64,000 bases of DNA from JAAYOS01 sp050950785 (GCA_050950785.1 JBMNIG010000028.1:49911-113910), one strand, 5' to 3'; counted from the stretch's first letter, positions 18,201-28,560 are shown. Notes: generated by a model not told the origin, from the letters alone. Numbers and translations are program-made.

Positions 18201-19682
18201 ATGAAAGACATACTACTCATTTTCTCTGATCAACACTCCTACAATCTTCAGCATTATGCAGCAAACAGTCTTGTAAGAACACCTAATTTGGACATGCTCG
18301 CTGCAAGTGGAACTGTAATGACAGAAGCATATACGTCATGTCCGCTATGTGTACCTGCACGGATGTCATTTCTATCAGGTCAGCTCCCAAGTAATACAGG
18401 GGTTCTTGATAATACTACAAGTTTGTCTTCTAATCAGGCTACATTTGTTCATTCGCTTGTTGCGGCTGGATATGAAACAGTGCTTTGTGGAAGGATGCAC
18501 TTTATTGGACCGGACCAACGGCATGGTTTTTCAAAGAGAATAGCAGGAGATATTACTCATATATACCACAACAGGCCAGAGGCAGTAGCCGCAGAAAGAA
18601 AAGAGTTTGCGTTAACCTTGGGTGAATACTGGGCTACTACATATATGGGTGCAGGTAATTCTCCGACACTGGAATATGACCGCTATGTTGTGGATGAAGC
18701 AATAAAGTATTTGGATGAAGATCATGAAAAACCACAGTTTCTCTGTATTGGAACATATGCTCCGCATTTTCCGTATGTTGCACCAAAAGAGTTGTATGAT
18801 TACTATTATGAACGCGTAGAAATTCCTGATGACTCTTTTGCATATGATGAACACCCGGTTTTTAAGAAAAAGAGAAGAGACGTTGATCCCGAAGTCGTAC
18901 GCGCTGCTAGAGCTGCATATTACGGGATGGTGGAGTTTCTTGATACAAACATAGGCATTGTTTTGAGTAAATGGTACAGCTTTTTAGAGAGGAATAACAG
19001 AGAGGGAATAGTAATTTATGTCTCAGATCATGGAGATTTGAATGGTGAACGAGGTTACTACGGAAAGCAAATATTTTACCAATCGGCCGTACATATACCG
19101 ATGATAATTGCTGGAAGCGGAATTCCTCAAGGAAAAGTCATAAGCACGCCTACAAGTATTATGGACATAGGACCGACTCTGTGCGAGTTGACAGGTGCTC
19201 CTTTACCTCCCGATCAAGATGGAAAAAGCCTGCTAACACAGATAGTGGGGAATGAGACCGATGATGACAGGTTCGTAGTCAGCGAATTGATGCAGGGGCG
19301 TGGAAAGAGCCGTACATATGGTAGAATGGTCAAATGGAAAAACTACAAGTTTATTACTTTTTCCGGATACGAAGAATACGACCAATTGTTTGACAATTCG
19401 ACAGATAAGTATGAGTTTAATAACATAATCGATGATCATCCTGAAGTTGCTGATAAGTTGCGTAAAATAGCCCAATCATATAAAGATCCGAAAGATGTGC
19501 TGGAACACCAGAAGATAATCGACCGTCACTTTGAAATTTTGAAGGAATGTCCTTTTGATAGCGCTGAGCGCTGGCGTACCACTGAAAATGCCGTACAGGA
19601 ACCGATAAGGCTTGTCCGGTCGAAGTTACCTCTTTTTGATATCAGAAAATTGTGGGAACCTCAAAAAGAGGATAGAAAATAG
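18201..19682 (+). CDS. S1-type sulfatase 5, Cys-type, cytoplasmic
   Basis: The 493-residue product has LIFSDQHSYNL, the formylglycine motif CVPAR at Cys50 with MSFLSGQLPS, CGRMHFIGPDQRHGF and VSDHGDLNGERGYYGK. It is a close paralogue of the sulfatase at 29383; the DNA around the formylglycine codon is almost identical between them (see findings). No signal peptide is present. It starts the row sulfatase 5-6-7, permease, permease, SBP3. It would hydrolyse a sulfate ester on an imported sugar; the position is unknown. Confidence 0.93.
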   Translation: MKDILLIFSDQHSYNLQHYAANSLVRTPNLDMLAASGTVMTEAYTSCPLCVPARMSFLSGQLPSNTGVLDNTTSLSSNQATFVHSLVAAGYETVLCGRMHFIGPDQRHGFSKRIAGDITHIYHNRPEAVAAERKEFALTLGEYWATTYMGAGNSPTLEYDRYVVDEAIKYLDEDHEKPQFLCIGTYAPHFPYVAPKELYDYYYERVEIPDDSFAYDEHPVFKKKRRDVDPEVVRAARAAYYGMVEFLDTNIGIVLSKWYSFLERNNREGIVIYVSDHGDLNGERGYYGKQIFYQSAVHIPMIIAGSGIPQGKVISTPTSIMDIGPTLCELTGAPLPPDQDGKSLLTQIVGNETDDDRFVVSELMQGRGKSRTYGRMVKWKNYKFITFSGYEEYDQLFDNSTDKYEFNNIIDDHPEVADKLRKIAQSYKDPKDVLEHQKIIDRHFEILKECPFDSAERWRTTENAVQEPIRLVRSKLPLFDIRKLWEPQKEDRK

Positions 19683-19714
19683 ATGGAATATTTTTATGAT
19701 GAAGGTGGATGATT

Positions 19715-21229
19715 ATGAATTACGTATTTTTCTTCCTTGATGAGTTAAGGGCCGAGAGTATCGGTTGTTATGGCAATGAGATTGTTAAAACTCCTAATTA
19801 TGACCGATTGGCTTCCGAAGGGACGACGTTTCTAAAAAATTACACAGCTCATCCTGTTTGTATAGCATCCCGTTGCGCTATTGCTACCGGATGGTATCCG
19901 CATGTAGGTGGTCACAGATCTCTTAGGTATATGATCGATGCAAATACGCCAAATTTGATCCGATATATAAAAGACGCGGGTTTCAAGTGCGGACATTTTG
20001 GAAAGAACCATATGTTTGAACCAGATGTACTTGCTGAAACCTATGACGTTACAAAGAATCCGCCGAACATGCATGGTAACAGACCATTCAAGGGAACTGG
20101 TGAATTCACTATGTCACCGACATCTCTAAAAGCTCAGCCTAAAGCGGATGGAAGTCCTGACTATTCTATGGTGTTTCCACCAGTTGCTGACGATGATGAA
20201 AAGTATCTTGGAGATGCGACTGCGGTACGATACGGTATCGAATTTATTAAAGAATGCTCGGAAAACAAAAAACCATTTTTTCTATTTCTGCCACTAGATA
20301 ACCCGCATCCCCCGTATGCTGTTCCTGAAACATATTACAATATGTATGATCCTGAAAATATTACCGAGATGCGAAGTGCCGAATGGTTGAAGGATAAGCC
20401 TGAGTTCTATAATCTGGTCCGAAAGTACAGAAACATGGAAAACGCTGATGAAACGGAATTGAGAAAAATCCAGGCTATTTATTACGGTATGATCAGTTAT
20501 ACCGATGCTCTACTCGGAAGGATCATATCTGCATTGGAAGAAAACAGCATATATGATGATACAACAATAATTATTTGTGCCGACCACGGGGATTGGGCAG
20601 GAGATGTGGGTCTTATTGAAAAATGGCCCAGTGGAATGGATGATATGTTGACGCGCGTACCTCTTATCATTCGTAGACCGGGCGGCGCAGAAGGACATAT
20701 AGTTGAGACTCCAACTTCATCAATTGACATACTTCCAACAATATGTGACTTGGAGAATATCACTATACATCACGATCACTTCGGTGTTTCGCTTGCTCCA
20801 CAGTTATACGGTAAGCCGGGAGATTCGAGCAGAACCGTGTACTGCGAAGGCGGATATGACATGTTTGAGAGGCATGTGCACGAGTTGTTAAGGCCTACAC
20901 CAATGCATATCCCAGGAGCAATATATTATCCAAAATCACTACAGCAGGACAAGCATCCCGAAAGTGTATGTAGGACTGTAATGATGAGGAATAACAGGTA
21001 TAAATTTGTTGTCCGGACAAATGGTGAGAATGAGCTTTATGATATGGATAATGACCCGCTGGAATACGAGAACCTTTATTGCATTGATGAATACAAAGAA
21101 CTTGTTGTTGAGCTCAAGGACAAAATGCTAACTTGGATGATAAGCACCTCCGATGTTGTTCCACATGACAAAGGTCCGTCATCATCAGTCGTATATCCGG
21201 ATTTGTTTAAAGATAAAAGCATGATATAG
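19715..21229 (+). CDS. S1-type sulfatase 6 with C-x-A-x-R formylglycine motif
   Basis: The start is set at ATG 19715 (MNYVFFFLDEL), 6 bp after AAGGTGG; ATG 19709 is also in frame. The 504-residue product has CIASR at Cys49 in place of CxPSR. Ala at this place is within the C/S-x-P/A-x-R range accepted by anSME-type enzymes, so it should still be activated. CADHGDWAGDVGLIEKW supplies metal ligands. The N-terminal metal motif reads LDEL, not the usual DQ. No signal peptide is present. It lies 32 bp downstream of sulfatase 5 in the same direction. Confidence 0.9.
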   Translation: MNYVFFFLDELRAESIGCYGNEIVKTPNYDRLASEGTTFLKNYTAHPVCIASRCAIATGWYPHVGGHRSLRYMIDANTPNLIRYIKDAGFKCGHFGKNHMFEPDVLAETYDVTKNPPNMHGNRPFKGTGEFTMSPTSLKAQPKADGSPDYSMVFPPVADDDEKYLGDATAVRYGIEFIKECSENKKPFFLFLPLDNPHPPYAVPETYYNMYDPENITEMRSAEWLKDKPEFYNLVRKYRNMENADETELRKIQAIYYGMISYTDALLGRIISALEENSIYDDTTIIICADHGDWAGDVGLIEKWPSGMDDMLTRVPLIIRRPGGAEGHIVETPTSSIDILPTICDLENITIHHDHFGVSLAPQLYGKPGDSSRTVYCEGGYDMFERHVHELLRPTPMHIPGAIYYPKSLQQDKHPESVCRTVMMRNNRYKFVVRTNGENELYDMDNDPLEYENLYCIDEYKELVVELKDKMLTWMISTSDVVPHDKGPSSSVVYPDLFKDKSMI

Positions 21230-21319
21230 AAAATCATGCATACAATAAGTGAGTTTTCCTATACTTAACATCTAGGTTAATTGATAAAATGTCAAAAAGA
21301 TCACATGGAGGAACAGTGT

Positions 21320-22915
21320 ATGGCTAAGAAACCGCATATTGTCATATTCAATCCGGACCAAATGAGAGCTGATGCACTCCATCACTTGGGTAATCCGGCG
21401 TCGATTACACCGAATCTGGACTCGATCGCTGCAAATGACGCTGTTTCATTTCGTAATGCATTTTGCCAAAATCCTGTGTGTACACCGAGCAGATGCAGTT
21501 TTTTGACAGGGCTATATCCACATACATACGGTCAGCGTACGATTTCACACATGCTCCATGACAACCAAAGTTCGCTTTTGATGGAGTTAAAAAATGCCGG
21601 ATACTATGTGTGGATGAACGGAAGAAACGACTTCCTCCCTGCCCAGAAACCCGGTATCTTTGACAAACATGCAACAGAGACCTATTTTGGCGGGAATGTT
21701 CAACAACTTGGACCGGAAGACCCGAATATAAAGGGTGAACTGGGATCGGATTCATTTTATTCTTTCTATAACGGGAAGTTGAAGGTAAATGAGCAAGGAG
21801 TCAATTACTCATCGGACGATGACAGCGTAGATGCGGCAATTGACAGAATTAAAAACCGGCCTGCCGATCAACCACTTTGCATATTCCTGGGACTGTTGTA
21901 TCCGCACCCACCATACCAGATTGAAGAACCTTATTTCAGCGCCATAGACCGTTCAAAACTGCCCCCGCGGATCTTACCTCCGGAGTCCTGGGAAGGAAAA
22001 CCAAGCATGGTCAAAGGACTTTTCGAAAACTTCGGCATGCAGGGATGGACTGAAGAACGCTGGGATGAACTTCGCGCTGTCTACCTGGGCATGTGCATGA
22101 AGGTCGACTACTTGTTTGGTAAGTTATGTCAAGCATTAAAAGATGAAGGCATATACGATGATACGGCCATATTTTTCTTTAGTGATCACGGAGACTACAC
22201 AGGAAATTATGGAATAGTTGAAAAGAATCAGAACACTTTTGAGGATTGCCTTACAAACGTACCATTTCTCATAAAGCCTCCAAAGGGCATTGAAGTTGAT
22301 GCCGGAGTTAGCGATGGCATGGTGGAGCTTGTGGACTTCTATGCAACAGCTATGGAGCTTGCAGGCGTGGAGCCAGATCATACTCATTTTGGAAAGTCAT
22401 TACTGCAGGTAATTAAAGATCGCTCAAAAGAACATCGTGAGTATGTGTTCTGTGAGGGAGGCAGGTTGCTTGAAGAACGCCACTGTTCAGAGGCTTCGGA
22501 CGTGGGTGGTTTGAATCCATATTTTCCATATTATCCTCGAATTTCACTACAGGCTTCAGAAGGTCCGGAACACGGAAAAGCTACAATGCTTAGATCTAAA
22601 AAGTATAAGTATGTGCGTCGGCTTTTTGAGAAAGACGAGTTCTACGATCTTGAAAAAGACCCTATGGAGCTTCACAACAGAATCGACGATCCGGAATATA
22701 GCAACATTATCAATGAGTTTAGGATAAATATGCTGGATTGGTATCAGACAACATGTGACATCGTCCCGTTCAAACAAGATAGCAGATTCACGATTGATAG
22801 ATTGGTAGGCATTTTGGGGGATGCTGCTTCACCTGAAAAGATTCAGAAAATAAAGGATCTCATGGAAGAAGGTGTACCAACACAACACATAATGGGGATG
22901 TTAAGAAAACTATAA
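21320..22915 (+). CDS. S1-type sulfatase 7, Cys-type, cytoplasmic
   Basis: GGAGG at 21307-21311 lies 8 bp before ATG 21320, which I prefer to an in-frame start at 21281. The 531-residue product has IFNPDQMRADAL, the formylglycine motif CTPSR at Cys54 with SFLTGLYPH, and FSDHGDYTGNYGIVEK. It resembles sulfatase 6 in its middle part (YPHPPY, GNYGIVEKN versus GDVGLIEKW). No signal peptide is present. A TAGGTTAA half-site (21273-21280) just upstream recalls the LacI-type motif. The permease gene starts about 70 bp after the stop, so sulfatase and transport genes are probably on one mRNA. Confidence 0.92.
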   Translation: MAKKPHIVIFNPDQMRADALHHLGNPASITPNLDSIAANDAVSFRNAFCQNPVCTPSRCSFLTGLYPHTYGQRTISHMLHDNQSSLLMELKNAGYYVWMNGRNDFLPAQKPGIFDKHATETYFGGNVQQLGPEDPNIKGELGSDSFYSFYNGKLKVNEQGVNYSSDDDSVDAAIDRIKNRPADQPLCIFLGLLYPHPPYQIEEPYFSAIDRSKLPPRILPPESWEGKPSMVKGLFENFGMQGWTEERWDELRAVYLGMCMKVDYLFGKLCQALKDEGIYDDTAIFFFSDHGDYTGNYGIVEKNQNTFEDCLTNVPFLIKPPKGIEVDAGVSDGMVELVDFYATAMELAGVEPDHTHFGKSLLQVIKDRSKEHREYVFCEGGRLLEERHCSEASDVGGLNPYFPYYPRISLQASEGPEHGKATMLRSKKYKYVRRLFEKDEFYDLEKDPMELHNRIDDPEYSNIINEFRINMLDWYQTTCDIVPFKQDSRFTIDRLVGILGDAASPEKIQKIKDLMEEGVPTQHIMGMLRKL

Positions 22916-22986
22916 TTTTCAGGAAAAAGAGCGCAACTAAAAAATAACGACATAATTATGATTTGTAGAGGGAGTTGAACCAGCCT

Positions 22987-23961
22987 ATGAAAGCTCTCTT
23001 GAAAAAAGGGAGAAATAGTGACCCGCTGCCAAGTTATCGAAAGAATCCTGTTGGTAAGCGAATCAAAAAAAGCTTAAGAGATTACTGGCAAATGTATTTA
23101 ATGCTTCTGCTGCCATTGGTCTATATATTGATTTTTCATTACTATCCAATGCTTGGTTTGCAAATTGCTTTCAAGAAGTATTCCCCAAGAGCGGGCATAT
23201 GGGGAGGAAAGTTTGTAGGATTTGATTATTTCATTAAGTTTTTCACTTCGTATAAATTCAAAGAAGTAGTACGAAATACTTTCGTGATTTCGTTCTATTC
23301 AGTGATTGCACAGATGCCAGTACCCATTCTGCTTGCTTTGTCATTAAATTCCGTAAGAAACAAGTATTATAAAAAGACTGTTCAGTTGCTGTCGTACATG
23401 CCACACTTTATATCAACAGTTGTCATAGTGAGTATGTTGATGCAGATATTTAATACTAGATATGGTCTGTTTGCGATAATTGCACAGCTTTTTGGTGCTA
23501 AGCTACCGGATGTGTTTGCATCGCCATCATCATTTCCACATCTTTACGTCTGGTCCGGCATTTGGCAGAACGCAGGTTGGGCTTCAATTATATATCTTGC
23601 ATCGCTATCAAGTGTTGATCCGGAACTACATGAAGCCGCCATCATTGATGGAGCTAGCCGCTTTCAAAGGATTTTGTATATAGATTTGCCAACTCTAATT
23701 CCCACAGCATCGATTCTGTTGATACTAAATATGGGACGCGTTATGGGCATTGGTTTTGAAAAGGCGTATCTAATGCAAAACTCGCTAAATATTTCAGCTA
23801 GCGAAATAATTGCAACATACACATATAAGATAGGTTTGACTGGAAATATCGATTATAGCTACGCTACGGCAATTGGTCTATTTAACTCAGTTGTAAATCT
23901 GACTCTAGTTTTGATATTTGATAAGTTATCAAAAAAGCTTAGTGGTTCAGGATTGTTTTGA
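22987..23961 (+). CDS. ABC transporter permease, LplB-like (CUT1-type)
   Basis: The product has about six hydrophobic segments beginning with YLMLLLPLVYILIFHYYPML, and the permease EAA loop HEAAIIDGASRFQRI...LP toward the C-terminus, which contacts the ATPase. It is most like the LplB/YtcP-type permeases paired with large lipoprotein binding proteins. ATG 22987 is taken as start; a TTG at 22975 is in frame but abuts the SD AGGGAG. It is followed by the second permease after 13 bp. No ATPase gene is present in this window, so a shared MsmK/UgpC-like ATPase elsewhere is likely. Confidence 0.93.
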   Translation: MKALLKKGRNSDPLPSYRKNPVGKRIKKSLRDYWQMYLMLLLPLVYILIFHYYPMLGLQIAFKKYSPRAGIWGGKFVGFDYFIKFFTSYKFKEVVRNTFVISFYSVIAQMPVPILLALSLNSVRNKYYKKTVQLLSYMPHFISTVVIVSMLMQIFNTRYGLFAIIAQLFGAKLPDVFASPSSFPHLYVWSGIWQNAGWASIIYLASLSSVDPELHEAAIIDGASRFQRILYIDLPTLIPTASILLILNMGRVMGIGFEKAYLMQNSLNISASEIIATYTYKIGLTGNIDYSYATAIGLFNSVVNLTLVLIFDKLSKKLSGSGLF

Positions 23962-23974
23962 TGAGGTGACTTAA

Positions 23975-24898
23975 GTGAAGCAAAGTGATAATGGAGCAAA
24001 GCATGTGCTTAGTTCAAAAATTGCTGTTACTACTGGAGACAGAATATTTTATTTTATCAATAATCTTATTCTGGTCTTTGTAATAATTGCAGTAGTTACT
24101 CCAATAATAAATGTTATAGCAAATGCATTCTCTTCGGGAGACGCAGTTGCATCAGGAAAAGTAACTTTTTGGCCCGTTGATTTTTCGTTAGAAGGATTTC
24201 GTGCCGTATTTAAAGATCCATACATAATAAAAGGTTATGGTAATACGATATTCTATACTGTTGTTGGAACGACAATCAATGTCTTGATGACAATAGTGGC
24301 CGCGTATCCGCTTTCACGTCATGACCTACCAGGTAGAGGTACCTTGACAATGGTGTTTGCCTTTACCATGCTATTTAATGGAGGCATGATACCTAATTAT
24401 TTGCTTATGAAAGACTTGGGCATTTTGAATACACGCTGGGTAATGTTGATCCCCGGAGCGATTTCTGTATACAACATGATAATTTGCAGAACATTTTTTG
24501 CAACACAGCTGCCTAGAGAACTTCGTGAAGCGGCTCAAGTCGATGGTTGTTCAGAATTCAGATACTTCATATCTATTGCGTTGCCACTATCAAAGGCAGT
24601 AATAGCGGTTATTGCTTTGTATTATGCAGTAGCACACTGGAATCAGTATTTTAACGCATTTCTATACCTTAGCGATAAGAATATATTCCCGTTACAATTG
24701 ATTCTTAGGGACATTTTGATTGCTAATACCGTTGATGCATCATCAATCATTGATGCAGACATGCTTGTTAACCTTAATCTTATTGAGACACTAAAATACT
24801 CTTTGATATTAGTCGCCTGTGTACCGATTTGGTGTGTATATCCATTTGTTCAGAAATACTTCGTGCAAGGCGTTATGATTGGTGCCATTAAAGGTTAA
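23975..24898 (+). CDS. ABC transporter permease, YtcP/LplC-like (CUT1-type)
   Basis: The 307-residue product starts with GTG behind GAGGTG. It has six predicted membrane segments and the EAA motif ELREAAQVDGCSEFRY, and ends with the C-terminal QKYFVQGVMIGAIKG typical of this permease class. It forms the heterodimer partner of the permease at 22987. SBP3 follows about 130 bp downstream, giving the order permease-permease-binding protein. Substrate is inferred to be sulfated oligosaccharide because sulfatase genes precede it on the same strand. Confidence 0.94.
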   Translation: MKQSDNGAKHVLSSKIAVTTGDRIFYFINNLILVFVIIAVVTPIINVIANAFSSGDAVASGKVTFWPVDFSLEGFRAVFKDPYIIKGYGNTIFYTVVGTTINVLMTIVAAYPLSRHDLPGRGTLTMVFAFTMLFNGGMIPNYLLMKDLGILNTRWVMLIPGAISVYNMIICRTFFATQLPRELREAAQVDGCSEFRYFISIALPLSKAVIAVIALYYAVAHWNQYFNAFLYLSDKNIFPLQLILRDILIANTVDASSIIDADMLVNLNLIETLKYSLILVACVPIWCVYPFVQKYFVQGVMIGAIKG

Positions 24899-25025
24899 TA
24901 AGACGTTGTGTTTGATCGTTAAGTGTTTATGCAAGGCAGTGGACCCTACATTATTGTATGAATAATGACCTGATTTCAGGTTGTTAGTTAAATTCATAAT
25001 TAGGACGTAAGAAGGAGTTGAAAAA

Positions 25026-26726
25026 ATGAAAAGCAAAAAAATCATTAGTATTCTCATGCTGGTAATTTTGGTGCTGACCTTTGCATTTGGTTGCAGTACC
25101 ACAGATGAGAAGGTGGACAAGAGTCCAAAACCACAAGACACAGCAAGCGATCCAGGACAAACCGAAGAAGGTATAGTAAATCCCGAAGGTGTATTTCCAA
25201 TTGTAAAAGAACCTATCACTGTTAGGCTGGCAGTTGTACAAACTCCAATGGTTGAAGACTATGAAACCAACTATTACACTAAGTGGCTGGAAGAGCAATC
25301 CGGAATGAGTTTTGAGTTTCAACAAATACCTTCAGCGGACGTAGCGCAAAAAGTTCAGCTAATGCTTGCAAGCGGTACTGACCTACCTGATGCTTTTGTT
25401 GGTGTTGGTCGTGCAAACGCTAATGTATTCTCCACAACAAATCTTGTAAGGTATGGAAGTGAAGAACTCATAGTTCCTCTTAATGACTACATTGACAAGT
25501 ATGGCGAGAATACAAAGGCACTTTTTGATAAGTACTCCGATGGAATCAGCATAAGACAAATGATGACCTCTGCAGACGGTAACATATACTTCATGCCGAC
25601 ATATGGTCCTTCAATAATTAACCGTTCAGGCTGTAAATACTGGATAAATAAAGGTTGGCTTGATAATTTGGGACTTGAGATTCCTCAAACAACCGAGGAG
25701 TTCAGAGAAGTACTTAGAGCTTTTGCATCACAGGATCCCAATAATAACCAAAAAGCCGATGAGATTCCATTAATAGGAACAACTGAAAGCGCCATCTATA
25801 GCGGATATGATTACATTCTTGGTTCCTTTGTAGTAAACAATACTCAATTCCACAGAGTAACTGTTGAAAACGGAAAGCTTGGATTTGCCCCAACAACAAA
25901 TGAGTGGCGAGAGGGACTGAAATATATCAATGAGTTGACGTCAGAAGGTTTACTCAGCACTCTAACATTTACCCAAGATCTCAACTCGCTAAAGCAAATC
26001 GTAAATGATGAGAATGACATTTGTGGAGGTTATTCTGCTCTCGGTATTGCTCTTGTGGCACAAGCAAATAATCCTGATGTCCTTGCCCGATATGTAGGAA
26101 TAGACCCGCTTGAGGGGCCAAATGGTGTTAGAAATAGCGTATTGCTAGTTCCCACTCCTGGTGCAGGTGCTGTTATTACAAGTGCTGCGGAGCACCCAGA
26201 AGCATTATTCCGTTTGTTCGATCTAATGATTGGTTATGAGGCAAGCACAATTTCCAGATACGGAATAAAAGGAGTGAACTGGGACGATCCTGATGAAGGA
26301 ATGCTCTCACGATATGGAGAACCCGCAACAATGAAACCTCTTGAAAACATATGGATGACAACTCAGAACACTCATTGGATGAACTACTGTCCCTTTATAA
26401 ATGACATCCACAATGACGGTGTAGCTAAATTAAGAGATGATGATCCTGAAGTAATCAATGCCGAAGTTGCGAAGAGGTATCTCCAGTATGAACCCAAAGA
26501 CACGGTTCCGATCCTTATATATGATGTCGATGAAGTAGAAGAAGTAAATGAGTTGATGACAAACATTGACGATTATGTATTGCAAACCATTGCAAAGTTT
26601 GCAGTAGGTGAATTAGATCCTTTCAATGATGCTGACTGGGAGCGCTACATCAAAGAGTATGAAGTTCTTGGACTTGACAGATTCCTTGAGATATCCCAGG
26701 CAACATATGACAGAATGCAAGGCTGA
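25026..26726 (+). CDS. Lipoprotein solute-binding protein, LplA-like (SBP3)
   Basis: The 566-residue product has a lipoprotein signal with FGC (Cys23), an Asp/Lys/Pro-rich linker, and a family-1 binding protein fold (VEDYETNYYTKWLEEQSG, LMLASGTDLPDAF). It is the intact paralogue of the frameshifted SBP2 at 11609 and most likely supplies the adjacent permeases. SD AAGGAG precedes the ATG. A TTAGTTAA motif lies at 24984-24991 in the spacer upstream. It should bind an oligosaccharide outside the membrane and deliver it to the permease pair. Confidence 0.94.
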   Translation: MKSKKIISILMLVILVLTFAFGCSTTDEKVDKSPKPQDTASDPGQTEEGIVNPEGVFPIVKEPITVRLAVVQTPMVEDYETNYYTKWLEEQSGMSFEFQQIPSADVAQKVQLMLASGTDLPDAFVGVGRANANVFSTTNLVRYGSEELIVPLNDYIDKYGENTKALFDKYSDGISIRQMMTSADGNIYFMPTYGPSIINRSGCKYWINKGWLDNLGLEIPQTTEEFREVLRAFASQDPNNNQKADEIPLIGTTESAIYSGYDYILGSFVVNNTQFHRVTVENGKLGFAPTTNEWREGLKYINELTSEGLLSTLTFTQDLNSLKQIVNDENDICGGYSALGIALVAQANNPDVLARYVGIDPLEGPNGVRNSVLLVPTPGAGAVITSAAEHPEALFRLFDLMIGYEASTISRYGIKGVNWDDPDEGMLSRYGEPATMKPLENIWMTTQNTHWMNYCPFINDIHNDGVAKLRDDDPEVINAEVAKRYLQYEPKDTVPILIYDVDEVEEVNELMTNIDDYVLQTIAKFAVGELDPFNDADWERYIKEYEVLGLDRFLEISQATYDRMQG

Positions 26727-26769
26727 TTTTAAGTACTTGTACACATATTGATGAGTTACAGAAATGCTA

Positions 26770-26801
26770 GTCCTCACTTCACCTTGAGGTGGAGTGAGGA
26801 C
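26770..26801. terminator. Hairpin between convergent SBP3 and histidine kinase genes
   Basis: GTCCTCACTTCACCT (26770-26784) and AGGTGGAGTGAGGAC (26787-26801) pair over 15 bp with a single G-T wobble and a tiny loop. It lies just before the kinase stop at 26811 and may stop transcription from both sides; there is no T run. Confidence 0.65.
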
Positions 26802-26810
26802 GTGCATCCA

Positions 26811-28514
26811 TCATTCATAGTTCTCTTGTATTAATGGAACTGAAAAGCTCAACTCTGTTCCAACACCATACTCACTTGATATTTTTAGCGAGTATTCATC
26901 TCCATAATAGAGCTTTATCCTACGATTGATATTGATAAGGGAAATACCTTCTTGTGCATAGTTTTCATCAGGAGAATCAATATTTTGTTTAATAATGTCA
27001 AGTTTTGCTTTGGAAATACCAACACCGTTGTCTTTAACCGATATAAATAGGTGTCCGGATTGTATTTGCCCTGTTATGGTCAAGGTTAGTTTATCAATAG
27101 TGTTTTCTCTGCCGTGTATAAAGGCATTTTCAGCAAGTGGTTGTATAAGCTGGCGAAGTATTTTGTACTCACACAGTCTGTCGTCTATATTGAATATGAC
27201 GGTAAAGCTATTATTAAACCTTATATTCATGATATAAATATATTTATTGATTATTTGCATCTCGGCAAAGACATTGATGTAATCTTCTTTACTATAAGCA
27301 TATCTGACTAAATCTACAAGCCCTTCGGATATTTGGGATATATCTTTCCTATTCGCTTCGATTGCAAGTGATTTTATGGCATTTAGAGTGTTGAACAAAA
27401 AATGAGTATTTATCTGTTTTCTAAGACGATAAAGCTCATGCTGTTTTTTCTGAAGTTCAACTTCATATAGATGTTGCTGTGTTAAAAATGCTCTTCTGCT
27501 ATATTCCTCCAAACGTGTAAGCAGATCATTGAGACCATTGATCAAGATGTTTATATCTGGGCTTTTGGATAAAGGAATTCTTTCTTTTAATGACGTGTTT
27601 CCCATGTTGGACATTGACTTGATCAATTTATCAATAGGGATCAATATTGATTGTTGTGTAATGACTGTCGTGATTGTAATCAATACAATGATAAGTATAA
27701 TAACCAGTGCAACCGCACGGATAAAGATACTTGAATAGGGAATTATCAAACTTTTATCAATTGATGTTATGAGATAAAATCCATAGTTTCCGATTTCGCT
27801 TATAAGGTTATAACTTAAATCATCTGTGATTTGCTCTATACTATCAATATTTGAATTCTCGGGACGAGTGCTGAGTACACACATGTCATTTTTCTTTTCC
27901 CAGAGAAGAATACTGAGATCAGGGAATTCTTTATATGTTGATAGAAGATCCATGATATGACTTTCGCTGGAAAACAAAAGTACAGTTCCCAGATTTACTG
28001 ATTTTCCTGATTCAATAGTAAGTATTGGCTCTTGTATACAAATGTAATTTCTGTCTTTGAAGCGAAAGGTAAAAAATGTAGACGCTCTATTATTGAATGT
28101 AGTTGACAAAAGTGTTTTTCTGTGTGTATTTGAAAACTCAACTCCGTATTGATAAGATGTTCCATAACTATCGTAGAGAATAATTCCATCAAGGTATTTG
28201 TTGGTTGATACGATTTCGGATACTAGACTATAAATATTTGTTTTTTCACTGTATCTTTGAGCAAAGTTACCTTCGCTGAGAAAATCCACAACCAAACTAT
28301 TGTATGATATAGACTTAGATGATGCATCTAACACATTAAAGTACTCATTTAAGCTACTAGAGATTTGATCGGATACGTACTCTAAGTTTTCTTCAGCCCC
28401 TTTTTGCACATAGGATAATGTCGCGCTGTGATATGCGTAGAAGACAAGGATTATTATTATGCCAAGTGTATACATGGTAAGGATAAATCTTTTTTTTAAC
28501 TTGCTCTCATTCAT
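26811..28514 (-). CDS. YesM-like sensor histidine kinase
   Basis: The 567-residue protein has a membrane segment at about 11-28, an extracellular sensor region of about 230 residues, a second membrane segment at about 264-286, a HAMP linker, and a His_kinase (YesM-type) domain with the H-box QINTHFLFNTLN (His371) followed by LAENAFIHG and DNGVGI of the ATP-binding domain. The H-box normally reads INPHFLYNTL; here Thr370 replaces Pro. Such kinases sense extracellular sugars or binding-protein signals and phosphorylate an AraC-type regulator, which is the next gene upstream (28561). It is convergent with SBP3 and likely senses the same substrate. Confidence 0.93.
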   Translation of the reverse strand: MNESKLKKRFILTMYTLGIIIILVFYAYHSATLSYVQKGAEENLEYVSDQISSSLNEYFNVLDASSKSISYNSLVVDFLSEGNFAQRYSEKTNIYSLVSEIVSTNKYLDGIILYDSYGTSYQYGVEFSNTHRKTLLSTTFNNRASTFFTFRFKDRNYICIQEPILTIESGKSVNLGTVLLFSSESHIMDLLSTYKEFPDLSILLWEKKNDMCVLSTRPENSNIDSIEQITDDLSYNLISEIGNYGFYLITSIDKSLIIPYSSIFIRAVALVIILIIVLITITTVITQQSILIPIDKLIKSMSNMGNTSLKERIPLSKSPDINILINGLNDLLTRLEEYSRRAFLTQQHLYEVELQKKQHELYRLRKQINTHFLFNTLNAIKSLAIEANRKDISQISEGLVDLVRYAYSKEDYINVFAEMQIINKYIYIMNIRFNNSFTVIFNIDDRLCEYKILRQLIQPLAENAFIHGRENTIDKLTLTITGQIQSGHLFISVKDNGVGISKAKLDIIKQNIDSPDENYAQEGISLININRRIKLYYGDEYSLKISSEYGVGTELSFSVPLIQENYE

Positions 28515-28560
28515 TAATATCTCCTACCTACTTGTTAAAAATCCAGTGAGATAACCTAGT

